From assembly GCA_001598975.1 (NCBI GenBank), contig BBXU01000452.1:1-17109 (forward strand): a stretch of DNA of 17,109 bases. The letters are read 5' to 3'. Position numbers and translations under genes: made by a program. Below the pieces are notes generated by a model. That model made no database searches. It had not been told where the DNA came from and saw only the letters and a program-made list of their open reading frames with translations. The first letter of the stretch is position 1. Each line of letters starts with the position of its first letter. This document shows positions 1 to 9,200 of this stretch, piece by piece. The stretch comes from Parachlorella kessleri. Taxonomy: Eukaryota; Chlorophyta; Trebouxiophyceae; Chlorellales; Chlorellaceae.

Positions 1-5
1 GGTCG

Positions 6-7
<2 letters not shown>

Positions 8-43
<36 letters not shown>

Positions 44-56
44 TGGGGGGGGGGGG
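8..56. repeat. GT microsatellite followed by a 12-G run
   Basis: Positions 8-42 are an uninterrupted GT dinucleotide repeat, and positions 45-56 are twelve consecutive G residues. The run lies at the extreme left of the window, so its true length is unknown. It sits upstream of the first recognisable histidine-gene exon and is probably intronic. Simple-sequence repeats of this kind often stop assemblies and are prone to length errors. Confidence 0.95.
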
Positions 57-400
57 ATTTGTGTGGCTCACAGGTAGGTTTGCCCTCACCGCAGGTGTAG
101 GGAGGGTGAGTGGGGTACGCCTCTCTGGGCAGCCTTCAAGGCTGAGCCCAAGATTTGTAAGGGTGCCCATGCTGGGCGTGGGCGGTGTCTTAGGAAGGAG
201 GCCAGAGACATTGCATGGCGGATGGCGGCCTGATACTCTCTCCCAGCCTGCGCATCGCTCGCGCGGGTTGCCCCGGCTGCTGCCACCGTCGCTGCGTGGG
301 CCACTGTGGGTGTGTGCCTGCACCACCGGGCGGCTCCCGCCTTTGCAAGCCACAAGCCACCCAGCTGCCTGCGTCTCCCCCCCGCGCGCTGCTGCTGCAG
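57..400 (+). other. Probable intron sequence upstream of first visible HisF exon
   Basis: No conserved protein segment could be recognised here in any frame. The stretch ends in a good 3' splice acceptor (GCTGCTGCAG, AG at 399-400) after C-rich sequence, directly before the first HisF exon. The missing N-terminal part of the enzyme (HisH domain and the first HisF strands) should precede it. I found no such exon between 57 and 400, so that part probably lies left of the window. Confidence 0.55.
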
Positions 401-2613
401 GTGCTGCGTCAGGCTTCTGAGGGGGTGTTTGTGCCGCTGACGGTGGGGGGCGGCATCCGGGAGTTCACCGACAGCCAGGGGGTGCACTACTCCGCGCTGG
501 AGGTGGCGGCAGAGTACTTCAGGTGCGCAGGGGGCTGGACAATCCCACTTGAGGCGTAGTTTAGCGGTTGTTGCGGCAGAGAATTTCAGGTGCGCAGGGG
601 GTGGGGGGGCTCACTCACCGCCCCCAACTCAAGCGTGGCTCAGCAAGTTCCTCATTGATCGCTCGGCTGCAATCTAGTGGTGGGTGCGTAGGCTGTGAGC
701 GTGTGTACGTGTGGCAGCAGGGGAGGAAGGGTGGTGGCTGGTGGACCGAGCTCATGTGGTGGCAGCCGTCACAGGCTAGAGCTGTGGCACATGGTGGCAC
801 TCACCACTCATAAGTTCTCCCAAGCACTTCCGCCTCTTAAGCACTGGCCTGGGCACCCGCATTGAGTGTGTTGGGTGTGTGGCCTATCCCTGGCAGGTCT
901 GGTGCGGACAAGGTGTCCATTGGGAGCGACGCTGTGCTGGCGGTGGAGGAGTACATCAGCAGCGGGCGGAAAAAGACCGGCAAGACGGCCATCGAGCAGA
1001 TCTCCAGGGTCTATGGGGCTCAGGTAAGGGTTAAACACGATGCTCGGGGGTGTGTGTGGGGTGAGGGGGTGGGGGGTGGGGTGGGGTGGTGGGGGAGGGG
1101 GGGGAAGCAACGCGAGGGCAGGCCTGGGTGGGGGCCGATTGTCCGGGCCTGCCCCAACGGGAGGCCCCGTTGGGGTGACAATGTTGAGACCGGGATGCGA
1201 GATGGCTGGAGACCTGGCGGCTGCTGTTTGTTGTGTGTGTGAGCTACCTGGGTTGCGCTGATACCGGCATGCAGCCCTGCAATCACCTGGGGTGTGCTTT
1301 CACCGGAGCTGATGACTTGAGGCAAGGCGCTTCCCCGGCGGTTTCTAGCGGTGACTAGCTCTGTAACTTAAATAGAAGAAGGATAGAGCCTTGGCAAACC
1401 GCTGCCCTCCTGCCTTCCCGCCATGGCGTTCAGGCGGTGGTGATCAGCATCGACCCGCGCCGGGTGTATGTGAAGGACCCCAGCGAGACAACCCACCTGT
1501 GCGTGAAGACCAGCAAGCCAGGTAGGCGGGGCGGGCGGGCGGGGAGGCAGGCGCTGGTGTGGTGCCATAAACAAGCAAGCGCCCTTGATCCTAAAGCAGA
1601 ACATGGGTAGGCCAGGGGTGCCAGCAAGTGACGGAGTGGTGACCTTGTCGTTCGTCCTATTACTGCTATTGCCGGGCGCGGGGGGGGGGGGGGGTCGTCA
1701 AGTGGTGGTGACTGGCTTGTGTGTATAAGGAAGGGGGAGCACCAGGAGTGCCAGCCTGCACGTGCCTGCTGGTATGTCTTGTGTTATGTCCGCTGAGTTG
1801 GATCATCTATTAGAGAGCTGGGTATAGTCGCTTGTCTGTGGCTCGTGCTGACTTGTTGGAGGTGCAGAACCGAGCCAGCCTTATGTCGCGCATGGCACTT
1901 TATGCGCCACACCGATCCACCTCCACACCTAACCACCGCTGCATGCACACGCGCGCCGGTGCATGTGCAGGTCCCCAGGGCGAGCAGTACTGCTGGTGGC
2001 AGTGCACGGTCAGGGGTGGGCGGGAGGGGCGCGACGTGGACGCCGTGGAGCTGGCCAAGGCGGTGGAGGAGCTTGGCGCGGGGGAGATACTGCTCAACTG
2101 CATCGACAACGACGGCGTGGGCCAGGTGGGGGGGAGAGTAGGGGCCGGCGGGGTGGCGGTGGTAGCAAGAGTGGCGGGGAGGCAGGCTCACAGGACGGTT
2201 TTCTGGATGACCTGGGCTGGCGTCGAGGCGGTGGCGCAAGGCTGTACAAGGGTTAGGGTGGCTTCAAACTCACAGCAGGAGGTGGGCCTGAACTGATCGC
2301 GGACATTAGGAAGGGTGAGGAAAGTCCTAGCGAAATTGAGTCTGGAGGGCATTTTCACATTCTGAGAGCATGCAGTTGCGGTGGGCATGTGCAGGGCTTT
2401 GACCTGGAGCTGGTGGCGGCCGTGTCGGACGCCGTGACCATCCCCGTCATCGCCAGCAGCGGCGCCGGCGCCCCCGAGCACTTCACCCAGGTCTTTAAGC
2501 ACACCAAGGCGGCCGCGGCGCTGGCGGCGGGCATCTTCCACCGGCAGGAGGTGGCGATCGAGGAGGTGAAGGAGCACATGAACAGCAACGGGGTCCCAGC
2601 CAGGGTGGCCTGA
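401..2613 (+). CDS. HISN4: Imidazole glycerol phosphate synthase HisHF, C-terminal HisF part (5' partial, 5 exons)
   Basis: This enzyme makes imidazole glycerol phosphate and AICAR from PRFAR and glutamine, the fifth step of histidine biosynthesis; in plants and algae it is a fused glutaminase-cyclase located in the plastid. Exons: 401-522, 897-1023, 1434-1521, 1971-2125, 2395-2613 (TGA). They total 711 bases, 237 codons in one open frame, all with GT-AG introns. Visible motifs are [11 protein letters not shown] (first phosphate site), [22 protein letters not shown] (its Asp at 1452-1454 matches the catalytic Asp130 of Thermotoga HisF), [11 protein letters not shown], and [15 protein letters not shown] (second phosphate site). 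The C-terminus [13 protein letters not shown] is typical. The conserved first catalytic Asp (Asp11 equivalent) and the HisH domain are not in the window. Exons have strong G/C preference at third positions and the introns are very G-rich on this strand, unlike GPN3 next door. The family is certain; the symbol follows plant usage. Confidence 0.95.
506..601 (+). repeat. Near-perfect direct repeat duplicating an exon end and its splice donor
   Basis: Positions 506-534 and 573-601 match at 27 of 29 bases. The first copy holds the end of a HisF exon (codons for AEYF plus AG) and its donor GTGCGC. The second copy, 67 bases downstream in the intron, keeps the same CAG/GTGCGC junction. Using the second donor would add a segment with an in-frame TAG (557-559), so the upstream donor is the productive one. 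Confidence 0.85.
1046..1104 (+). repeat. G-rich tract with G-quadruplex potential in HISN4 intron
   Basis: Just downstream of the splice donor at 1024 the plus strand carries seven or more runs of four to eight G residues separated mostly by single T or A bases, ending in an 8-G run at 1097-1104. This fits the pattern of intramolecular G-quadruplexes in the transcript as well as the DNA. G-runs near 5' splice sites are also known intronic splicing enhancers. Function here is inference. Confidence 0.6.
1152..1175 (+). other. Perfect 10-bp hairpin in HISN4 intron
   Basis: CCCCAACGGG at 1152-1161 and CCCGTTGGGG at 1166-1175 are exact reverse complements separated by the 4-base loop AGGC. Two further G-T wobble pairs can extend the stem outward. 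It lies in the middle of the intron 1024-1433, about 50 bases after the G-rich tract. A stem this G/C-rich would be stable in the pre-mRNA; its role, if any, is unknown. Confidence 0.85.
1680..1694 (+). repeat. 15-G homopolymer in HISN4 intron
   Basis: Fifteen consecutive G residues lie in the intron 1522-1970, preceded by GCCGGGCGC. The length is likely to be polymorphic or affected by sequencing error. It does not touch coding sequence. Confidence 0.9.
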
Positions 2614-3819
2614 GGTCGTGATGGCTTGACTGCTGCTGTATGGGACTGGCCTGGCGTCTGACTCAACCTTGCGTGGCATGCTGCAATGCATCTGGTGCCT
2701 TGAGAAGGTGCCAGGCGTGGCGTGGTAACGGCAGGAGGGACACATAGCAGGAGCCATTACAGCTCCACCGACACAGTGCAGGGCTTTGCAGCAGATATTG
2801 CACAGTAAGTTGACTGTAGTAGTAGTAGGTGACTGGAAGATATGGCCGTCTGCGAAAAGTGCCAGCAGCCGCCCGGTTGGGACTTTGACGTGGGAGTGGT
2901 CAAGGCCAAAGATATTGCTGAAATGGATTTATGTCCGTTGCCAGGAGTGGGGTTGCTATGCACGCTGTGCTAACTCACCGCATTCCCGTTGCACCTTATT
3001 CCGCCAAGGGTAAGGAACCTGCTAGCTTAGAAGTCGGACAGGCGTGCTGCGCTGGCACTTCATTCCTACTGTACCGTTATCCCTGAATACCTGCCATTAG
3101 AATCCTTGGTACGCCTGTTTGGAACCCCAGGGAAAACTATTTTTACAAACTGCACAAGATGCCACTGTGAAACGAAGGAGAGGGCTGGACCAGTCTTAGG
3201 CATGCCGTGCTCGTTGCCGCTACATAGGGGCATAAAAGTCTGGCCCTGCCTACAGTAGACCCATGAGTCGATCAGAAAGGTGCCCATCAGCCTGCTCAGC
3301 TTGGGTTTCCTGCTCTGTTTCCAGCCTGAATGCCAGCGCCCCTGCTGCGCTTGCGTCGGTGGACAGTGAGAAAGACTCAATTAACACCCCAAAACAACCA
3401 GAGAGTCCAATTGTTTAACTAAAGCGATATGCTAGCGGGTTTCATGCTGAGCGCTGAAGGTGCATGACCGCCGCTGCGCAGGCCATTCTGCAGTGTGCGC
3501 AGTGTGCAAGAGCGCCTGGATAGCAAGCAACGCTGTACCTAAGGTAAGAGTGACAGTTGTTTTGTCTGAGGCCTGCCTGTTGGCCCCAGTACTAGCATGG
3601 ACCTCGCTTGATTATGGAGAGTGATACTGGGCCGCCCACCAACTATCACAGTGGGCAGCTTTGCTCGAAGGTTCCAGGGCAACTCGGTGTACTGCAAGAG
3701 TACTACAGGCGGACGGTGTGACGTGGTTGACGCCGCTTCTGCAGGGTGTACAAGCACTAGTACGCGTGCTGCTGGGTGTGTGAAAAGCTAGAGCGGCTGC
3801 TGCAGGGTCCTGATAAGAA
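2614..3819. other. Gap between HISN4 and GPN3: 3' UTR, candidate small gene, GPN3 promoter
   Basis: About 1.2 kb with no recognised conserved gene. It must hold the HISN4 3' UTR and the GPN3 promoter. I found no TGTAA (the common green-algal polyadenylation signal) here on the plus strand. Base composition is less G-rich than in HISN4. The middle contains several open stretches with CxxC motifs bounded by good splice sites, listed separately as a candidate gene. Immediately before GPN3 there is an in-frame TAA at 3814-3816, which fixes the GPN3 start. Confidence 0.5.
2842..3781 (+). CDS. Candidate small cysteine-rich gene, exon structure unresolved
   Basis: From ATG 2842 a 43-codon frame starts MAVCEKCQQPPGW and contains CxxC at both ends (VCEKC, LCTLC) before TAA at 2971. 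Strong donors follow at 3010 (CAAGG/GTAAGG) and 3542 (CTAAG/GTAAGAG). The second closes an open segment from acceptor 3480 reading HSAVCAVCKSAWIASNAVPK, which joins in phase to a segment reading HRIPVAPYSAKG that ends at 3009. A further acceptor at 3745 leads to a short tail with a TGA at 3782-3784. The VCEKC start and the CAxC and PY...CKS pieces faintly recall the zinc-binding protein CRIPT, but the first frame does not join cleanly to the later ones and much of CRIPT is missing. It may be a divergent small zinc-binding protein, a decayed copy, or chance. The end coordinate is a guess. Confidence 0.22.
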
Positions 3820-6069
3820 ATGAAGTTTGCACAGCTAGTGATAGGACCAGCAGGCAGTGGGAAGGTGAGCGTAGGTGCCTGCACCACCTCACACGCACCC
3901 ACAGCAATAGTTGGATAGAAGTGACAGGGGGCGGGGCTCGGCACCAGTAACTGACACATACCTCCTGTTTGCAGTCGACATATTGCGAGACAATAAAGCA
4001 GCACTGTGATGCCATTGGGCGCTCGGTGCATGTGGTCAACCTAGGTAAGCCTTGGTGTGATGACCTGTGGGTCCTGGAAAGAGCGCAAGCCCCTGTGAGA
4101 AGATGCCGACGCCATGAACATGTGCGCTGGCCTCCTGCCCAGGTTTCCATGGTTGCACGACATTGTGAGCTTTCAACAGCAGTGCAGCACTATGCCATGC
4201 TGGCCATAAATTGTAGTTTTACTCGTGCCTGCAGACCCGGCAGCTGAGCAGTTCAAGTATCCGGTGTCGATTGACGTGCGGGATCTTATCACACTAGATG
4301 ACGCTATGGAGGAGCTGCAACTGGGGCCCAATGGGTGGGTTGTGGCGTGGATTTGGGCTGTATGGCCAAGCCAGGTGGATCTCACAATATGCTATGTAGC
4401 TGTTGGCTTCCATACCCACAGCCTGCCTGCGGCTTTATTGCGTGGTGTCTGAATGGAATTCTTGGTTTGCTCCACGAAGGGGTACTTTCAAGCTGTGTTT
4501 GAGCTGCAGGGGGCTGCTGTACTGTATGGAGTATATGGAAGACAACTTAGAAGAGTGGCTTGGGGAAGAGCTGGAGGTGCGGACGGCCTTGACCATTCTA
4601 CAAGCTTTATATGAGAAAGCGCAGTTGCCTAAGCAAGCGCTTGTGCTATTTGCCCAGCACCTACTCGGCCGCCCGGTGCCATCACTGGTTTGCAAGCTGC
4701 TATAACGAGGGAAGCGTGTGTGCAAACTGGCCGCTTGCATGAGGTCCTTTTTCCGTCCTTGCTCGACGGACTGTGCAACTACACAAGCTGCAGGCTTATG
4801 GGGACGACGACTACCTGCTTTTCGACTGCCCCGGCCAGATAGAGCTGTACTCGCACTTGACAGTCTTCAGGACCTTTGTTGACTACCTCAAAAAGGACGG
4901 CTGGCAAATCTGCGCGGTCAGTTATTCAACTGGAAGCAACTGGTGTGTGCACAGCAAGGCATGCAGCTTGGTGGGGTGCAGGGCTTGTTCAGTGGCCTGG
5001 AGGCTCCAGGGCGCCCCGAAGCGCGAGGGATAGGGGACTTCTAAGTTCATTTTCTAGCACTACAGCCCGTAAAGCTTGGCTAATAGTTGCGTCCGTGGCA
5101 CCGAAGGTTGGCTGGCGATTGACTGTTGTGTACTACTCCCCGGCGCAGGTGTACTGCCTAGATGTGCAGTTTGTGGCAGAGATGCCCAAGTTCATTGCGG
5201 GGTGCATGACAGCCTTGTCAGCCATGGTGCAGCTGGAACTACCCCACGTGAATGTGCTGACGAAGATGGATCTTTGTAAAAACAAGGTAGGAGCCAAGAC
5301 AGCTAGTAAGCACGGCACAGCTGGCCTGGTGGTTGATGTACAGTGGGCAGTTCCTTGGCAGCTGTGTGGTCGGTGAATGCAAAGCAGGAACAAGGCACAC
5401 AGGAAGATGTACTGTGGTGCATAAACGCAACAGGGGCATGGAGTGTATGTCCTGTGCAGGAGGAGGTAGAGCAGCTGTTGTTCCCGGAAAAGCACGAAAT
5501 GCTCTACCAGCTTGACAAGCAGACAGGACCACACTTCCAAAGGCTGAATGCAGCGGTAAGGAGCGGTGGGGAATTTTCTGGGAACAACAGCTGTAAGGAG
5601 CTGTGCCTGGATCAGCAAAGCGTGCAAGCAAATCCACAGTGACCCCTGGCGACTTGCTTGAGCCGTGCCTTGCATGTCTTTGCTGCATAGTAGCGACGGC
5701 CCCGCAGCACTGTGACCTGATGCAAGGCTCAAATGTGTGGTTTTTTGGCCTGCAGGTTGTCCAGCTGTTGGAAGATTATAGCATGGTGAACTTCTCTATG
5801 CTCGACATTACCGACGAGGAGAGTATAGAAGAGCTCCTTCAGTCGATTGACCTAGCAATACAGGTACTTCTTAGGTGCCTACTTGACGTATATCTAGTGA
5901 ACAGCTGCAAAAGCCAAGCTGCACACAGGCCGCCTTTTGCGTGAATGTGCCGTTGATCTGTTGCATCTGACCATAATGCTAGTTGTGCTTGCAGTACGGT
6001 GAGGACCAAGATGTGAAGACGCACGAGCTGGGAGAATTCGCTGATGCAAATGATAACGATGACTACTGA
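3820..6069 (+). CDS. GPN3: GPN-loop GTPase 3 (complete, 9 exons, 273 aa)
   Basis: GPN GTPases act as dimers in assembly and nuclear import of RNA polymerase II and related enzymes. Exons: 3820-3864, 3975-4044, 4235-4334, 4510-4576, 4794-4916, 5149-5286, 5460-5555, 5756-5863, 5995-6069 (TGA), totalling 822 bases in one frame. P-loop GPAGSGKST is at residues 9-17, split by intron 1 after Lys15. VVNLDPAAE is at about 35-43, the family-defining GPN loop at 69-71 (LGPNGGLLYCMEY), the G3 motif DCPGQIE at 105-111, and the G4 motif TKMD at 173-176. The ending IQYGEDQDVK is typical of GPN3 rather than GPN1 or GPN2, and the length (about 280 aa in other species) agrees. An in-frame TAA six bases before the ATG supports the start. 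The donor after exon 5 (GCG/GTCAGT) is weaker than the others. A TGTAA at 6558-6562 may be the polyadenylation signal. Confidence 0.96.
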
Positions 6070-6237
6070 CGTATCATGCACTTTCCATGCTCCCTTCCTA
6101 GGCCATTTTCCGAATTGAACTTCAGCCCCTAGGACATTTACTCACACAAAAAGCCAATAGACAACCTGACACTGAACACCACCAGCCTTAGCCTGGCCAT
6201 TGTCAAGCGATACAGAAAAAGCCCCCCATTCCATCCC
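6070..6237. other. Short convergent intergenic region between GPN3 and AP1G
   Basis: Only 168 bases separate the two stop codons, which face each other. No ORF or hairpin terminator is evident. There is no TGTAA on the plus strand or TTACA (TGTAA on the minus strand) inside it. The first TGTAA after the GPN3 stop is at 6558-6562, inside the AP1G gene region, so the transcripts probably overlap. Confidence 0.6.
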
Positions 6238-9200
6238 TCAGTACCCAGGAGGGAACCCAGAAACCTCCGCCTGCTCTGTGACCTGCTCCTCGCCTTGTGT
6301 ATAGCTGATCCGCAAGCGCATCACCAACGGCTTTTGGCCATGCATGGTGTTCGTAACATGCAGCAGCTGGGTGGCGGCGCTGCCGCTGTGGGGGGCTAGC
6401 GTAGTCCCGCTGGCAGGGTCCAGCTTGAGCTGCATGAACTTAGGCACAGCCGCCTGCAAGGTAGGGGTGAAGCTGGATAGTAAGACAAATCCTACAGCAA
6501 AGGCTCCAGGGTCATAAGTCGATACGCACGTTCACTGCAGCTCAATGACGATGGCGATGTAACCTGGAACTATTGTACCAAAGGCTTACACGCTCCACCG
6601 CTAGCACAGCACAGGTGCTACTCTGGGAGCACCTTCACAGGAAACATAGTCTGCATGTGGTAACAAACCTGCAGTATGAAGTTGGTCACTGGCTCCGCCG
6701 ACTGGTTGGTGTAGGTGGCGGTTATATTGGTGACTGCTGGGTCGGCCGCCTTAGACAATGTGAACTTGATGACCACGCCACCCTTCTCCCAAGCAGTGAA
6801 GCTGGTGCTGGGTGCTGAAGCTGGGGCTGGCGGTGTGGCACTGCCGCCAAAGAGATCTGCAAGAGGGTCAACTGCAGCAGGCAACGCTGCGGTTGCTGGG
6901 GGCGCCGCACCAGGCATACCGCTACCGCCTAGATCTCCTGCAAGCAGGTCCTGGAGTGCGCTGACTGTAGCCACTGGTGCTGCTGCTGCTGGCGGTGCTG
7001 CCCCATTGCCCGTCCCCAAATCCACATCCAGCGCTAGGAGTGCTGCCAGGTCGTCAGCTGCAGATGCTACCGGAGCGCCACCCGCAGGCTCTGAGGGAGC
7101 TGTAGGCTCCAGGCTGGCATCATAAGCGCTCTGCTCCAGAGCAGGGATGTGCTCCATGACCTGCAAGTAGATTTAGGTTGTCAACTCTTACAGAGTCGCG
7201 ATACTGCTTGACAGCACACAGGCCGTGCAGCTGCTATTGGTCCGGGAGAGAAATACTGGATCAAAATTCGGGCAAGACCCTCAGCATGCTAGCATCCAGC
7301 CCTCTCGGCATAGTTCACTCTCCCTTTGCACTGCCCGCCACCGGTTACAAAATACTGGACAGCTAGCATAGCACATACAAGGTAGCAGCAAAGCAGCATG
7401 ATGACCTAACCCCCTGCATGACCAGCTCCATCCTTTAAGGCGCACCTGTGGCCGAATACCATCGTAGTTGAACAGCCGCGTGTACTCGAAGGACCTACTC
7501 TGCACCTCCAGCTGAATGCTCGAGGTGTGCTGCGCAATGATGGCCTTGATCGCAGCTGCATGTGGTGGGAACCGTGCTGCCAGCTTCATCAGCGCGGTGA
7601 TGACATACTCCTTGCAAGCTGCGGACAGATTGGGGCGCCTGCAGAACAGTTGATGCAGCCAAAGATAGGAGTCCAATCCAATAACAGAGTCTGTGTAGGC
7701 AGCGCCAGATCGTCTGTATGTCAGCGGTGCAAGTAGCTTCTAGCAGCCAGGAATATGGCTAGGCTTGGAGCCGATCCGCATAGCGCAGGTCGGTATTGAC
7801 AAAGGGTAGAACAGACAAAGGCCTCTAGGACGCCTTAACAAATACAATCCCTGCAAATCACCTGAGGACAGCCTCTAGCACACCCACGAGCTCGGATTCT
7901 GATACCACAACTGGCTGCTCGCCCTCCAGCAAAGCTGCAGGCTTCACCAGCAGCTCGCCATATTCACCTGCGACACAACAGCTGATTGCTATAAGGCGCC
8001 GCCAGCAAGGAATGCATACGAGCAAGGCACCAGCATTGTGCACCCTTCAGGCAGACAGTGTTCTATGGCAGCTTGCCGACCCTGACATTGCCAGGCCTGT
8101 ATGTTGCATGCCACCTTCAGCGCCCCAGACCATGGTGAACCCCCATACATCAATGGAACCTACCACTTCACACCCAATGGTTTGTGACAGGGTGTGGTAG
8201 CCAATAGGGACGTCTAGCTAGGCACTCACCGATGGACCAAGTGGAAACCATGAGCAGGGGTGCCTCAGCGCCGGCCATATTGGCAATGAGAGCTTTGTAC
8301 ATGGCCCTCACAGCATAGCCATGCAGTTGAGAGGCATTCATTATTACAATGGTGAGTGCCCGGCAGGCATCATCCTTAACATATGCACCGGATTGTGTGA
8401 GCACCTGCAGATTGGGAATAACCTCAACAAGCTTGAGCTACTGTGATGATGAGTATTATGACACGGCAAAATTTCACTGCGCGCAAGCTTCGCTGACATG
8501 AGAATGACACCTAATAATAATAGCTTCACACCAAAGTCTCCTCCAAGAGCCACCCACCTGGACCATAGTGTCTATATACCACCGCTTATCGGGGGCAAAC
8601 CGCTGGACGAGCATGGAGATCTTATTTGTCAGATCTGCAGCACATAGGCAAGCAAGGACTGTAATGTGGGCCATGCCACAGGACTGAGCAACCAGCCCTA
8701 ACGCTAGAAAGCCTACAAGCCGCTGGCACGAGGGCAGGCATCTTGTGTTACTTGACCCACTGCCTGGCTTCTGTCTGCCATACCTGGCTTGAACTCCAGG
8801 TCGCAAACATTCAGGTACTGCAGCAGCTCGGTGGTCAGAGTACGAACGTTGTTCTCATTGACCTGCAGCACAAAAGACACCTCTAAGCTTGCACCCTATA
8901 GCACCGAAGCGGCGACAAAGATATCGCAAATGTGGTTTCGTTGCAAATGCTGCAACACAACTCGATGAAATAACGTCACTGGGCACAGGGCGCAATGTCA
9001 CTTAATGGCACAACTATCCTGGCTCGAGTGGCTGCTTCTCACCAAAGCATACACCAGCTCCAATGCTCGCCGGCGGATTGAAATGTCTGCATCCTTCACA
9101 CACTCCACAATAGTGGTGCGATGGCGTTGCACTGCCTGCAGAACATCACACCTCCAAACGCTCAGACAGGAAGCACAAACCCACTTTGCTAATTTCCCCA

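Noticed and set aside
168..180. A possible PML-type end of the preceding HisF exon (GDxPML region)
   Set aside because: The frame reads VPML, but the flanking residues do not match HisF and no GT donor follows at the right place; it is taken as chance.
2188..2757. 189-codon minus-strand ORF
   Set aside because: It is antisense to the last HISN4 exon and intron. High G/C third positions commonly leave the opposite strand open, and it shows no family motif.
2842..2973. Firm assignment of the cysteine-rich frame as CRIPT
   Set aside because: Only the VCEKC start and a few later residues agree. The conserved middle of CRIPT is not seen and the frames do not join cleanly, so no name was given.
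5133..5732. 199-codon minus-strand ORF
   Set aside because: It runs across GPN3 exons and introns on the opposite strand. The encoded peptide has no recognisable domain, while the plus strand carries clear GPN3 motifs.
6715..7125. 136-codon plus-strand ORF rich in Ala, Gly and Pro
   Set aside because: It is the antisense shadow of the Ala/Pro-rich gamma-adaptin hinge exon.
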